From an uncultured Kordia sp. (GTDB lineage: Bacteria > Bacteroidota > Bacteroidia > Flavobacteriales > Flavobacteriaceae): a DNA stretch of 64,000 nt. The stretch lies in assembly GCF_947496985.1 (NCBI RefSeq), contig NZ_CANMEZ010000004.1:186001-250000 (forward strand). Reading direction: 5' to 3'. The position numbers and the translations under genes were made by a program. Under the pieces are notes generated by a model. It had not been told where the DNA came from, ran no database searches, and was given only the letters and a program-made list of their open reading frames with translations. Shown piece after piece: positions 33,823-41,506 of this stretch (position 1 is the first letter of the stretch; each line of letters opens with the position of its first letter).

Positions 33823-35562
33823 ATGAAAAAACTCTTCTTATGTCTGTTCCTTATTTTTATAAGTTGTAGTTCTTCTAAAGAAGAAAAAAAAGAAATAAAA
33901 TCCACAAAAATAGACGGAAACTATATCATTGATGATATCTTGATAGAAACCGAAAAAGACATTTTTATTTCAGGAATAATCGTTAGAAACAAAGAATATT
34001 CAAACCCCAAACCTGTTATTTTGCAACACACAATTTATGTAAGAGATCGTGATGTAAATACACTAAAACATGCTGTAGATAAAGGTTATATTGGTATAAT
34101 TACATATACAAGGGGAAAATATAAAAGTCCAAATGAAATTGTTCCATACGAACATGAAGCTACGGATACCTATGCTGTAATTGATTGGATTAGCAAACAA
34201 AAATGGTGCAATGGAAAAATAGGAATGTATGGTGGAAGTTACAATGGTTATACACAATGGGCAGCTACGAAAAAGTTGCATCCTGCATTAAAAACAATTG
34301 TTCCAGCTGCAGCCAATAGACCTGGAAATGGTTTGCCAATGGAAAATAATGTGTTTATTAATCCTAACTACGAATGGGCATTTCTTGTAGGGAATAACAA
34401 AACCATGGATACCATTGCTGGAAACGATCGACAACGTTTTAGAAACATGCAATCTAGTTGGTGGAATAGTGGAAGTGCTTATAAAAAAATGGATAGTATT
34501 GATGGAACACCAAATGCTTTTTTTCAACATTGGATATCTCATCCAGACTATGATGAATATTGGCAAAGTATGATTCCATATAAAGAAGAATTTGCAAAAA
34601 TTGATATTCCAGTTTTAACGTTTGATGGTTATTATAATGATTCCCAAAACTCCAACTTATACTTTCATCGACAACATTATAAATACAATGCAAATGCTGA
34701 AAACTATCTAATTATTGGAGCATATGATCATTTTGGATCGCAAAAAGGCGGTCGTAAAAATTTACGCGGCTATCAATTAGATGAAAACGGTTTAATTGAT
34801 CCTTTAAAAATAACTTATGAATGGTTTGATTATATATTGAAAAACGGTGATAAACCTAGTGTTTTAAAAGATAAAGTCAATTACCAGGTCATGGGAACCA
34901 ATACTTGGAAATCAACAAGTTCTATTGATGCGATGTCTCATGAAAATTTAAAACTATTCATAACGGATTCAAAATTTAAAGAGCATTTACAATTATCAGC
35001 TAGTCAACAAAAAGAATTAAAATCATTAACCCAAATAATTGATTTTAACGATAGAAACACAAGTAATAATAACAATTCATATCCTCATCCAATCATTGAA
35101 AACTCTCTAAATCCGACAAATGGGTTTAAGTTTGTATCAAAACCTTTTGAAGAAGAAACACATATAAGTGGTTCATTTAAAGGTGAGTTAATATTTAGTA
35201 TTAATAAAAAAGATGTTGACGTTGGAGTTACACTATTTGAAATGTTACCAAATGGAACCTACTTACACTTATCAGGTTTTATAGGTCGTGCAAGTTATGC
35301 GAAAGATGAAAAAACCCGGAATTTACTAACGTCAAATGAATTATTCACTTTTCCGTTTTCAAACACACGATTGATTAGCAAAAAACTACAAAAGGGAAGT
35401 CGATTACTCGTAATTTTAGATGTAAATAGCAATCAATTTTCTCAATTAAATTACGGAACGGGAAAAGATGTAAGTGTAGAAACCATAAAAGATGCAAGCC
35501 AACCTTTGGAAATAAAATGGTTTACAGATAGTTTTATTGAAATACCTATCTTTAAACCTTAA
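33823..35562 (+). CDS. CocE/NonD-family (S15) hydrolase lipoprotein
   Basis: A 579-residue lipoprotein (lipidated Cys15 in 'IFISC'). The alpha/beta-hydrolase domain has the nucleophile elbow 'GMYGGSYNGYTQWAA' with Ser139, a cap region, 'IPVLTFDGYYNDSQN' near the catalytic Asp and 'LIIGAYDHFGSQKGGR' with the catalytic His. The C-terminal 220 residues are the jelly-roll XPD domain of the S15/CocE family. Members cleave X-Pro dipeptides, cephalosporin or cocaine-type esters and other acyl substrates; specificity cannot be read here. It is 60 bp after the NTF2-like pair and 9 bp before the next gene, so likely co-transcribed. Confidence 0.92.
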   Translation: MKKLFLCLFLIFISCSSSKEEKKEIKSTKIDGNYIIDDILIETEKDIFISGIIVRNKEYSNPKPVILQHTIYVRDRDVNTLKHAVDKGYIGIITYTRGKYKSPNEIVPYEHEATDTYAVIDWISKQKWCNGKIGMYGGSYNGYTQWAATKKLHPALKTIVPAAANRPGNGLPMENNVFINPNYEWAFLVGNNKTMDTIAGNDRQRFRNMQSSWWNSGSAYKKMDSIDGTPNAFFQHWISHPDYDEYWQSMIPYKEEFAKIDIPVLTFDGYYNDSQNSNLYFHRQHYKYNANAENYLIIGAYDHFGSQKGGRKNLRGYQLDENGLIDPLKITYEWFDYILKNGDKPSVLKDKVNYQVMGTNTWKSTSSIDAMSHENLKLFITDSKFKEHLQLSASQQKELKSLTQIIDFNDRNTSNNNNSYPHPIIENSLNPTNGFKFVSKPFEEETHISGSFKGELIFSINKKDVDVGVTLFEMLPNGTYLHLSGFIGRASYAKDEKTRNLLTSNELFTFPFSNTRLISKKLQKGSRLLVILDVNSNQFSQLNYGTGKDVSVETIKDASQPLEIKWFTDSFIEIPIFKP

Positions 35563-35571
35563 TTACTTTTT

Positions 35572-36141
35572 ATGACCATCAAATTAAAGTTAATAATAAT
35601 TGCTTGTCTTATCTCATTTAGTGCGCTTGCGCAAGATATAACACCTGCTCAAAAATTCTGGAATACGTTAAAATCACATTGTGGAAAAGCTTACGAAGGA
35701 AAATTAGAATTACCAAAAGATGACAAAGATTTTGGTGGTAAAACATTAACAATGCACGTTCGTAAGTGTACTGAAAATGAAATTAAGATTCCTTTTTTTG
35801 TGGGAGATGATAAATCACGAACGTGGATTCTAACCTATAAAAATGATCGTATAACACTAAAACATGACCATAGGCATAAAGATGGTTCTGAAGATAAAAT
35901 CAATTTTTATGGCGGAACAACTACAAGTACAGGAAAAGAGAATATTCAAGTGTTTCCTGCTGATGCAAAAACACAAGAAATGATTCCGGGAGCTGCAACA
36001 AATGTTTGGTGGATTACTATTAACGCTTCAACTTTTACCTATAATTTAAGACGTTTAGGAACCGATCGTGTATTTAAAGTAGTGATGGATTTAGAAAAGC
36101 CAATAAAAGCACCAAGCGCACCTTGGGGTTGGAAAGAATAA
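35572..36141 (+). CDS. Secreted protein of unknown function
   Basis: A 189-residue protein with a signal peptide ending 'SFSALAQ'. The mature part starts 'DITPAQKFWNTLKSHCGKAYEGKLELPKDDKDF' and has two Cys, a His-rich stretch 'LKHDHRHKDGSEDKINFYGG' and a beta-rich C-terminus 'VWWITINASTFTYNLRRLGTDRVFKV'. I recognise no named family. It lies 9 bp after the CocE-type hydrolase, so it is probably its partner in the periplasm. It converges with the response-regulator gene with only 5 bp between stops. Confidence 0.75.
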   Translation: MTIKLKLIIIACLISFSALAQDITPAQKFWNTLKSHCGKAYEGKLELPKDDKDFGGKTLTMHVRKCTENEIKIPFFVGDDKSRTWILTYKNDRITLKHDHRHKDGSEDKINFYGGTTTSTGKENIQVFPADAKTQEMIPGAATNVWWITINASTFTYNLRRLGTDRVFKVVMDLEKPIKAPSAPWGWKE

Positions 36142-36146
36142 GTTAT

Positions 36147-36815
36147 TTATAATTTAATCCAACCTTCTTTTATGGCAAGCATCACCAAACCAACACGGTT
36201 TTTAATTTGTAGTTTTTCAAAAATGGCATTTCGATAGCCGTCAATGGTTTTTGGGCTGACAAACATTTTTCCTGCAATTTCATAATAAGTCATTTCGCTA
36301 CAAGCATACTTTATAAATTCGCGTTCACGCTCTTTTAATTCATGAAATCTAAGTGTACCTTCGAATTCGTCAACACCATTTTGAAACGAGTGTACTAATT
36401 TCCCAGTAATAAAGTCGGTGTAATAAAAGCCTTTGTCCATAATGGAAACAATGGCTTCTTGTAATTCGTCAGGCTCAACATCTTTGCTCAAATACCCTTT
36501 TACACCAAGTTTAAGCATTCGTACAATTGTATTTTCTTTACCAACCATACTAATAACTAAAACTTTAATACTTGGGTATGCTTTATGCAGCCATATAACA
36601 GTTTCAAAACCGTCCATTCCGGGCATATTGACATCTAAAAGTATAATGTCGGGTAAATTATCTTTATCAATAATAGTTTGTAATTCATGACCATTTGAAG
36701 CTTCAAATAATATTGAACACTCAATAGCTAACATATTAATAAGACTTACTAAACCTTTTCTGAATAAGTTGTGGTCATCAACGAGCCCTATTTTGACAAT
36801 TGTGTTAGCATTCAT
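36147..36815 (-). CDS. NarL/LuxR-type response regulator
   Basis: A 222-residue response regulator. The receiver domain (residues 5-130) has 'LVDDHNLFRKG', phosphoacceptor Asp61 in 'IILLDVNMPGMDG' and the Lys of 'GYLSKDVEP'. The LuxR-type HTH is at about 155-215 ('FHELKEREREFIKYACSEMTYYEIAGKMFVSPKTIDGYRNAIFEKLQIKNRVGLV'). It starts 3 bp after the sensor kinase and is its cognate partner. It is the last gene of a minus-strand operon of four genes. Confidence 0.95.
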   Translation of the reverse strand: MNANTIVKIGLVDDHNLFRKGLVSLINMLAIECSILFEASNGHELQTIIDKDNLPDIILLDVNMPGMDGFETVIWLHKAYPSIKVLVISMVGKENTIVRMLKLGVKGYLSKDVEPDELQEAIVSIMDKGFYYTDFITGKLVHSFQNGVDEFEGTLRFHELKEREREFIKYACSEMTYYEIAGKMFVSPKTIDGYRNAIFEKLQIKNRVGLVMLAIKEGWIKL

Positions 36816-36818
36816 GAA

Positions 36819-37604
36819 TTAGTTTCGTATTTGTATCGTAATAGTAGTTCCTTGATTTTGTTGACTTTCTATATGAAAATCAGCATTAATAACATTGGCT
36901 CTGTTTTTTAAATTGATTAATCCATTTCCATGACCATCATTTTCTTTTGCAATACTAAAACCAATGCCATTGTCTTGAATTACTAAGGTAAGTAAATTTT
37001 CTAAAAACGTTAGCTTAATAACTACTTCTGACGCTTTACTATGTTTAATAATGTTATTGATGGTTTCTTGAATCATGCGATACAAAATGGTAATTGTTGT
37101 TTTGGGTAAGATAAATTCATCGCCAATAATAGAGAGTTTTGTATGAAAGGAGTTTATTTTATTCAATCTATCTACATCTATAGACAGTGCATTGCAAAGA
37201 CCAATTTGAATCACTCTGTCACTATTTAAATCTAACGACAATTGCTTTATATCTTTGATCAATTCTTTTAATAATAGTTTTGATTCGGCGATTTTATCTT
37301 TGCTATCGGCTTCATTATCATAATTTATAGTGTTTAAATAAATCTTTATAATACTTGCTGTATGACCTATATTATCGTGTAATTCGCGCCCTATCGTTTG
37401 AAGAGTTTGTTCTTTAATCTCTAATTGTGATTGTAATAATGCTGCAGCAAATTCGGTTGCTAGTTTTTCTTGCTCTTGTCTATGTTGTCTTCGTTTCTTT
37501 CGATATAACACTAAAAACGCAATAAAAAAAGTAACTAAAAGGAACACTAATAACGAACCTATAATTACAAATAATACAATATCTGACTGAATTTCGCTAT
37601 GCAT
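36819..37604 (-). CDS. NarX/LiaS-type sensor histidine kinase
   Basis: A 261-residue kinase with one N-terminal membrane helix (about 9-34) and a charged coiled linker. The HisKA_3 box 'IGRELHDNIGHTASIIKIYL' has phosphoacceptor His76. The HATPase has N-box 'MIQETINNIIKHSKA', G1 'VIQDNGIGFS' and G2 'GHGNGLINLKNRA'. It lacks a sensing domain, so sensing may be supplied by the membrane protein encoded upstream, whose gene overlaps it by 8 bp. Confidence 0.94.
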   Translation of the reverse strand: MHSEIQSDIVLFVIIGSLLVFLLVTFFIAFLVLYRKKRRQHRQEQEKLATEFAAALLQSQLEIKEQTLQTIGRELHDNIGHTASIIKIYLNTINYDNEADSKDKIAESKLLLKELIKDIKQLSLDLNSDRVIQIGLCNALSIDVDRLNKINSFHTKLSIIGDEFILPKTTITILYRMIQETINNIIKHSKASEVVIKLTFLENLLTLVIQDNGIGFSIAKENDGHGNGLINLKNRANVINADFHIESQQNQGTTITIQIRN

Positions 37605-38103
37605 TGGTTTTTTTTGACGTTTTAAATTCTACAATAAGTCCGTACGCAATAAGGATATACATGGCAATATTAAAAAGATCATGAATAATCCAAGGGCTTA
37701 TAAAATAAGGATCTCTATTTGTCATAAGATATTCCCACAACGGAAAAATAAGTCCAGTACAACTTGTATATAGAAATAAACCAATTAAATAATATAGTAA
37801 TGATTTTTCGTGCTTAAAATCATGTAAATCTCTTTCATAATAATCATATACAAGCAAAAGAATCCACATGGTATACATTAAATTATTCGTGGTAAGCCAT
37901 TCTGTGAAAAACTTAGTTTTAAAATCAAATTGTATATAAGAATAGATTCCAACGGTAATAGCTACAAAAATTGAATAAATATATAATTTGTTCAAATTCT
38001 TATTATGAAAACGACCTTTAAAAAAGAAGACTAAAAATAGAAACTCCAGTGAAACATTTATATTATAAAATATGTTCATATCTGGAGTTCTTCCTAAATA
38101 CAA
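37597..38103 (-). CDS. Membrane protein partner of the sensor kinase; true start uncertain
   Basis: At least 168 residues with five or so membrane helices, ending '...YGLIVEFKTSKKTNA'. The coordinates use the first conventional start codon, a TTG at 38103. However, the same frame stays open and clearly protein-like for about 53 more codons upstream to 38262 ('LNYISILSPWLPTILGLLFF', then 'WIVFIVFIASITQTIRLYL'), adding two more helices, with no ATG, GTG or TTG in it. An ATA at 38260-38262 overlaps the upstream stop as ATAA. The real protein is therefore probably about 221 residues and uses a rare start or carries a mutated ATG. It overlaps the kinase gene by 8 bp and probably provides sensing. 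Confidence 0.7.
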   Translation of the reverse strand: MYLGRTPDMNIFYNINVSLEFLFLVFFFKGRFHNKNLNKLYIYSIFVAITVGIYSYIQFDFKTKFFTEWLTTNNLMYTMWILLLVYDYYERDLHDFKHEKSLLYYLIGLFLYTSCTGLIFPLWEYLMTNRDPYFISPWIIHDLFNIAMYILIAYGLIVEFKTSKKTNA

Positions 38104-38258
38104 GCGTATAGTTTGGGTAATGCTTGCAATAAAAACAATAAATACAATCCATTTTGTCTTCTTTAATAGACTTTTAAAGAATAGTAAGCCTAAAATTGTA
38201 GGTAACCAAGGACTTAAAATTGATATGTAATTTAAAAAGTGTTGGATATTTAAAATAT

Positions 38259-38741
38259 TTATCGAATTATATTGAATGAATTTTCATCTATGTTCACTGT
38301 TAATTTAGAAATACACATTTTTGGAGCATACTGATTTACTGGGTTATGAATATCTATAACTTTATAACTATCTTTTTCTTTAATACATCCTGTTGTAAGT
38401 ACTGTAAAAGCTCCTTTTTTTGAATCTATATCATCTTTGCCGTTTGTTGCATCTTGAAAATAAGCTCCTAATACAACGACCAAATAATTAGCCTCATCTT
38501 TCCCTTTATTTGCATCAAAAAAACGTTTAATCAAATCTTTACTAAATACAAATGCGTTATAATCATTTGTTGATGAAATAAATTCCTTAATTTCTTTTAG
38601 CCTTTCTTCTTGTCCATTTTTCGGAATAACTTCGACGCAATCTTTCAATATATTAAATTCATTAATGAATTTGTTAGCTTCACTAAGTGTGATTTCTTTT
38701 CCACTTTGAAGCTTGTTTTTTGTTTGTACTTGTGTTGACAT
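38259..38741 (-). CDS. Protein of unknown function, first gene of kinase operon
   Basis: A 160-residue protein with no signal peptide or membrane helix. It begins 'MSTQVQTKNKLQSGKEITLSEANKFI' and contains 'EANYLVVVLGAYFQDATNG' and 'GAFTVLTTGCIKEKDSYKVIDIHNPVNQYAPKMC'. No family recognised. Its stop overlaps the possible ATA start of the following membrane-protein gene, so it may be the leading gene of the kinase operon or simply sit upstream. Confidence 0.68.
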   Translation of the reverse strand: MSTQVQTKNKLQSGKEITLSEANKFINEFNILKDCVEVIPKNGQEERLKEIKEFISSTNDYNAFVFSKDLIKRFFDANKGKDEANYLVVVLGAYFQDATNGKDDIDSKKGAFTVLTTGCIKEKDSYKVIDIHNPVNQYAPKMCISKLTVNIDENSFNIIR

Positions 38742-39131
38742 AATATAGATTTTATAGTTAATACTAATTACTCAAATATAGAGTAGCACTAAACATAAAA
38801 ACAAGTCAAAAACTTAAATATAGGGTATTTCTTTAAAAATATAGGAAAATCCTCTTTTCAAAAATGCCTCGTTTTCCTTTTGACTTGTGTAGTAGTTTTT
38901 TTGGAGTTTTACAAAGCGATTTATTGCAAGAAATAAGACAGCTAGCAAAAACTTTATTTCATCAATATTCATTAATCCAAGAAGTATTAAAACAAATCAA
39001 CTAATCCTTTTTTATTATTTAATGAATACGAAGGTGGAGCAGAACTCACTTAAAAAAACGAACCTTTCTATAAGGTAATGTATAGAGGCGTTATCCGAAA
39101 AGCCATATGAGTAGGAATAAAATTTAATACA
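38742..39131. other. 390-bp intergenic region between divergent genes
   Basis: AT-rich DNA between the minus-strand kinase operon and the plus-strand gene at 39132. The only coding-like content is a 46-codon frame at 38864-39004. No terminator, clear -7 box or repeat was found; 39005-39131 appears to be a leader region without obvious signals. Confidence 0.5.
38864..39004 (+). CDS. Possible 46-residue small protein or gene remnant
   Basis: A short open frame starting ATG at 38864 and ending TAA at 39002-39004. The predicted peptide is helical in character ('LLQEIRQLAKTLFHQYSLIQ') with a Cys near the N-terminus ('FPFDLCSSFF'). There is no clear ribosome-binding site or promoter. It could be a real small gene or the remains of a larger one. 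Confidence 0.3.
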   Translation: MPRFPFDLCSSFFGVLQSDLLQEIRQLAKTLFHQYSLIQEVLKQIN

Positions 39132-40445
39132 ATGGACAATCAAAATTTATTTAGCCAATCCTATAGTGAAATCGTAAGAAACGTATTAGGAGAAGGCACA
39201 CAATATTTCCAAATGTTAGGAGAAGCAGTATCGTTTAACTGGCCAGTGGCTCCAATAGGTCAATTATCGCGAGAAGCATATCAATTTATGAGCGCAGCAC
39301 CAGCGTATAGTCCAATTGGTGTATTTGGAGGTGTAGGCGCATCTACTTCCTTTAAAAATTATAGACAAATTTTTGCACATGTAGGTTTTAATGAATCTCC
39401 AGAAGCTCAAAAACAACTTCAAGATTTATCAAACCAAGCGACAGAGTTGCAAAATGAAATCACAATTACTTGGACAAATGCAAATACAGCTTACAATACA
39501 GCCAAACAAAATGGTGGTGCTGTTTTTGCTGCAAAATATCCAGACATACAAACTTGGCTTGCTGGACCTGGTGATGTATACGTAAAAGAAGCCGATGGAT
39601 TGCAAAAAGCAGCAAATAGTGTTTTTGATCAGATGGAAGCTCTTAATGAAGCGCAAATGCCAACAACTCTAAAAGAAGCATTAGATATCACTAAATTGCC
39701 TACAACGAAGCCAAGTGATGGAAATGCACCTCGTGGATGGACAGTTGTGCAAAATAGTGCGGGTAATTTAGAATGGCAACCTATATTTAATATCGCTACA
39801 ACAAGTAGAGAATGGAGACAACAACTAACAGATGGTACAATTGGTGAAAAAAGAATTGTATTAAAAGCAGACAAATCTGATAGTTCAATTGAAAAAACGT
39901 GGGCTGGAGGAAATGTCGGATATGGAAACCCATTTTGGGGAGTATACGCTAACGGAGGTTGGGAACGTACAAACATTTCAAAATCTGATAAAAGTGTCAC
40001 AGCTACAATTAACTTAAAATCTGCAACAGTTGTAAATATTACTCCCGGAGAATGGTATGATGGCGGATTTTTAAAACAAATAGCTATTAATGGTAATAAA
40101 GGACAAGGATATAGCATATTATCTCCTTATACTGCTACAGGTGGAAGTCATCCATTATTTGGTAAAGATGGGCTTTGTTCTACTATCGTTACAGGGCTTG
40201 TAGTTGCGTATAAGCCATCATTTAGTATATCGATGAAATCTTCTACATATAAAGAATATGAGCAAAAAATTAATGCTGGTGGCGGATTCCGTATTGGGCC
40301 ATTTAGCTTTGGAGGATCTGGTGGATCATACAATCAGGAAATTCAAACTACAGGAAATAGAACGACTGTTACAGGAGGATCAACTTCTGATGATCCAGTA
40401 ATTATTGGAGTTACTGTAGGTTTTCCAGGAGTAGAAAAGCCATAA
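39132..40445 (+). CDS. Unrecognised 437-residue protein, larger member of a paralogous pair
   Basis: A 437-residue protein without signal peptide or membrane helix. It starts 'MDNQNLFSQSYSEIVRNVLG'. Residues 34-57 ('FNWPVAPIGQLS'), 202-236 ('GWTVVQNSAGNLEWQP', then 'WRQQLTDGTIG'), 304-316 ('TPGEWYDGGFLKQI') and the end ('DDPVIIGVTVGFPG') match segments of the next protein in the same order. Between 100 and 200 it has an Ala/Asn/Gln-rich helical insert absent from the partner. Residues 383-405 are a Gly-rich strand ('GGGFRIGPFSFGGSGGS'). No family recognised. It looks like a repeated beta-rich or pore-like fold, but this is a guess. Confidence 0.8.
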   Translation: MDNQNLFSQSYSEIVRNVLGEGTQYFQMLGEAVSFNWPVAPIGQLSREAYQFMSAAPAYSPIGVFGGVGASTSFKNYRQIFAHVGFNESPEAQKQLQDLSNQATELQNEITITWTNANTAYNTAKQNGGAVFAAKYPDIQTWLAGPGDVYVKEADGLQKAANSVFDQMEALNEAQMPTTLKEALDITKLPTTKPSDGNAPRGWTVVQNSAGNLEWQPIFNIATTSREWRQQLTDGTIGEKRIVLKADKSDSSIEKTWAGGNVGYGNPFWGVYANGGWERTNISKSDKSVTATINLKSATVVNITPGEWYDGGFLKQIAINGNKGQGYSILSPYTATGGSHPLFGKDGLCSTIVTGLVVAYKPSFSISMKSSTYKEYEQKINAGGGFRIGPFSFGGSGGSYNQEIQTTGNRTTVTGGSTSDDPVIIGVTVGFPGVEKP

Positions 40446-40515
40446 TATACTAAGTATAAATCCAAAACTCACCTGAATGTAGATCATTTGGGTGAGTTTA
40501 TTTAAATAAAAAATT

Positions 40516-41445
40516 ATGAATCTTACAATATCAGAGTATCTTGAAGGCATAGCTGAAAAAGTAGTTCCAAAAAATAGTATTGATTTATTAAATGCTGAAA
40601 CAACAACATATATACCTACAAATATTTCACAATTGTGTTCTCCTGCTATTATTTGGGATTGGAAAGTAAATCCGATAGGTCAAATTTCATATCATCAATT
40701 TCAACTCAGTGACACGGCACCACTTTCGTCAAAATCTGAAGTATTATTTATTAGTTCTGGGACTAGTATATCTGAAGCTTTTCGTACTTTTTTAAATATA
40801 TTAAAAGCAAATAAAGATTTTCCGCTTAAAGCAGAATTAGAAAAGTTAATTGCAAAAAATACGCCTCCGGAAGCATATGATGATGGATGGACAAAAGTAC
40901 TTATGAATGGAAATTTAGAGTGGAAACCCGATTGGATATTCTCAGAATCTGTGTATAGTTGGAAACAAAAAGTAGCTGCAGGAACCATTCATAATTCAGG
41001 TACGATAAAAGTGAAATTGCACAAAGAAGATAATTTATCTAGTATATTTATGCTTGATGATGATGCAACTAAATCGTCTGAATTTATTTCGCAATTTGAA
41101 ACAGTAGAAGTATATGCAGATGCATGGGGACTTATATTTATTAGACCTGGAAGTTGGTTTAGCAGTAGCATTTTAAAATTAGGAGCACCCTATATGCCAA
41201 AAGGCATAAAACTATTAACATCAAGAGTAGCTTCCTTTTATATTGCTGATAACCCTGTATTTACATTTAAATCGAATAAAAAAATAAATATGAATAGCAT
41301 TAATACAGCAGCAGCATTTCAATGTTTTGGAATTGATACTGTACTAAATATGCAACCTGAAGATCTTGAGAATAGCAATCAAATAACATTACATTCAAAA
41401 ACAGTTGATCCAGCAATTGTTGGCGTTGTCATAGAACAATTATGA
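40516..41445 (+). CDS. Unrecognised 309-residue paralogue of the preceding gene
   Basis: A 309-residue protein, also without export signal. It shares ordered motifs with its neighbour: 'WDWKVNPIGQISYHQF' (47-62), 'GWTKVLMNGNLEWKPDW' (124-140), 'WKQKVAAGTIH' (149-159), 'IRPGSWFSSSILKLG' (209-223), and the C-terminal 'VDPAIVGVVIEQL'. It lacks the helical insert and the Gly-rich strand of the larger protein. The pair is 70 bp apart on the same strand and probably co-expressed, perhaps as a two-component complex. It converges on a bicovalent flavoprotein gene 61 bp away. Function unknown. Confidence 0.8.
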   Translation: MNLTISEYLEGIAEKVVPKNSIDLLNAETTTYIPTNISQLCSPAIIWDWKVNPIGQISYHQFQLSDTAPLSSKSEVLFISSGTSISEAFRTFLNILKANKDFPLKAELEKLIAKNTPPEAYDDGWTKVLMNGNLEWKPDWIFSESVYSWKQKVAAGTIHNSGTIKVKLHKEDNLSSIFMLDDDATKSSEFISQFETVEVYADAWGLIFIRPGSWFSSSILKLGAPYMPKGIKLLTSRVASFYIADNPVFTFKSNKKINMNSINTAAAFQCFGIDTVLNMQPEDLENSNQITLHSKTVDPAIVGVVIEQL

Positions 41446-41506
41446 GGAAATTCTATAAAAATAAAAACCATCATTCAAATTTTAATAAATGACAGTTTCT
41501 ATAATT

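Noticed and set aside
39429-40333. Minus-strand frames opposite the 437-residue protein
   Set aside because: Antisense shadows without start signals; the plus-strand frame is supported by its paralogue.
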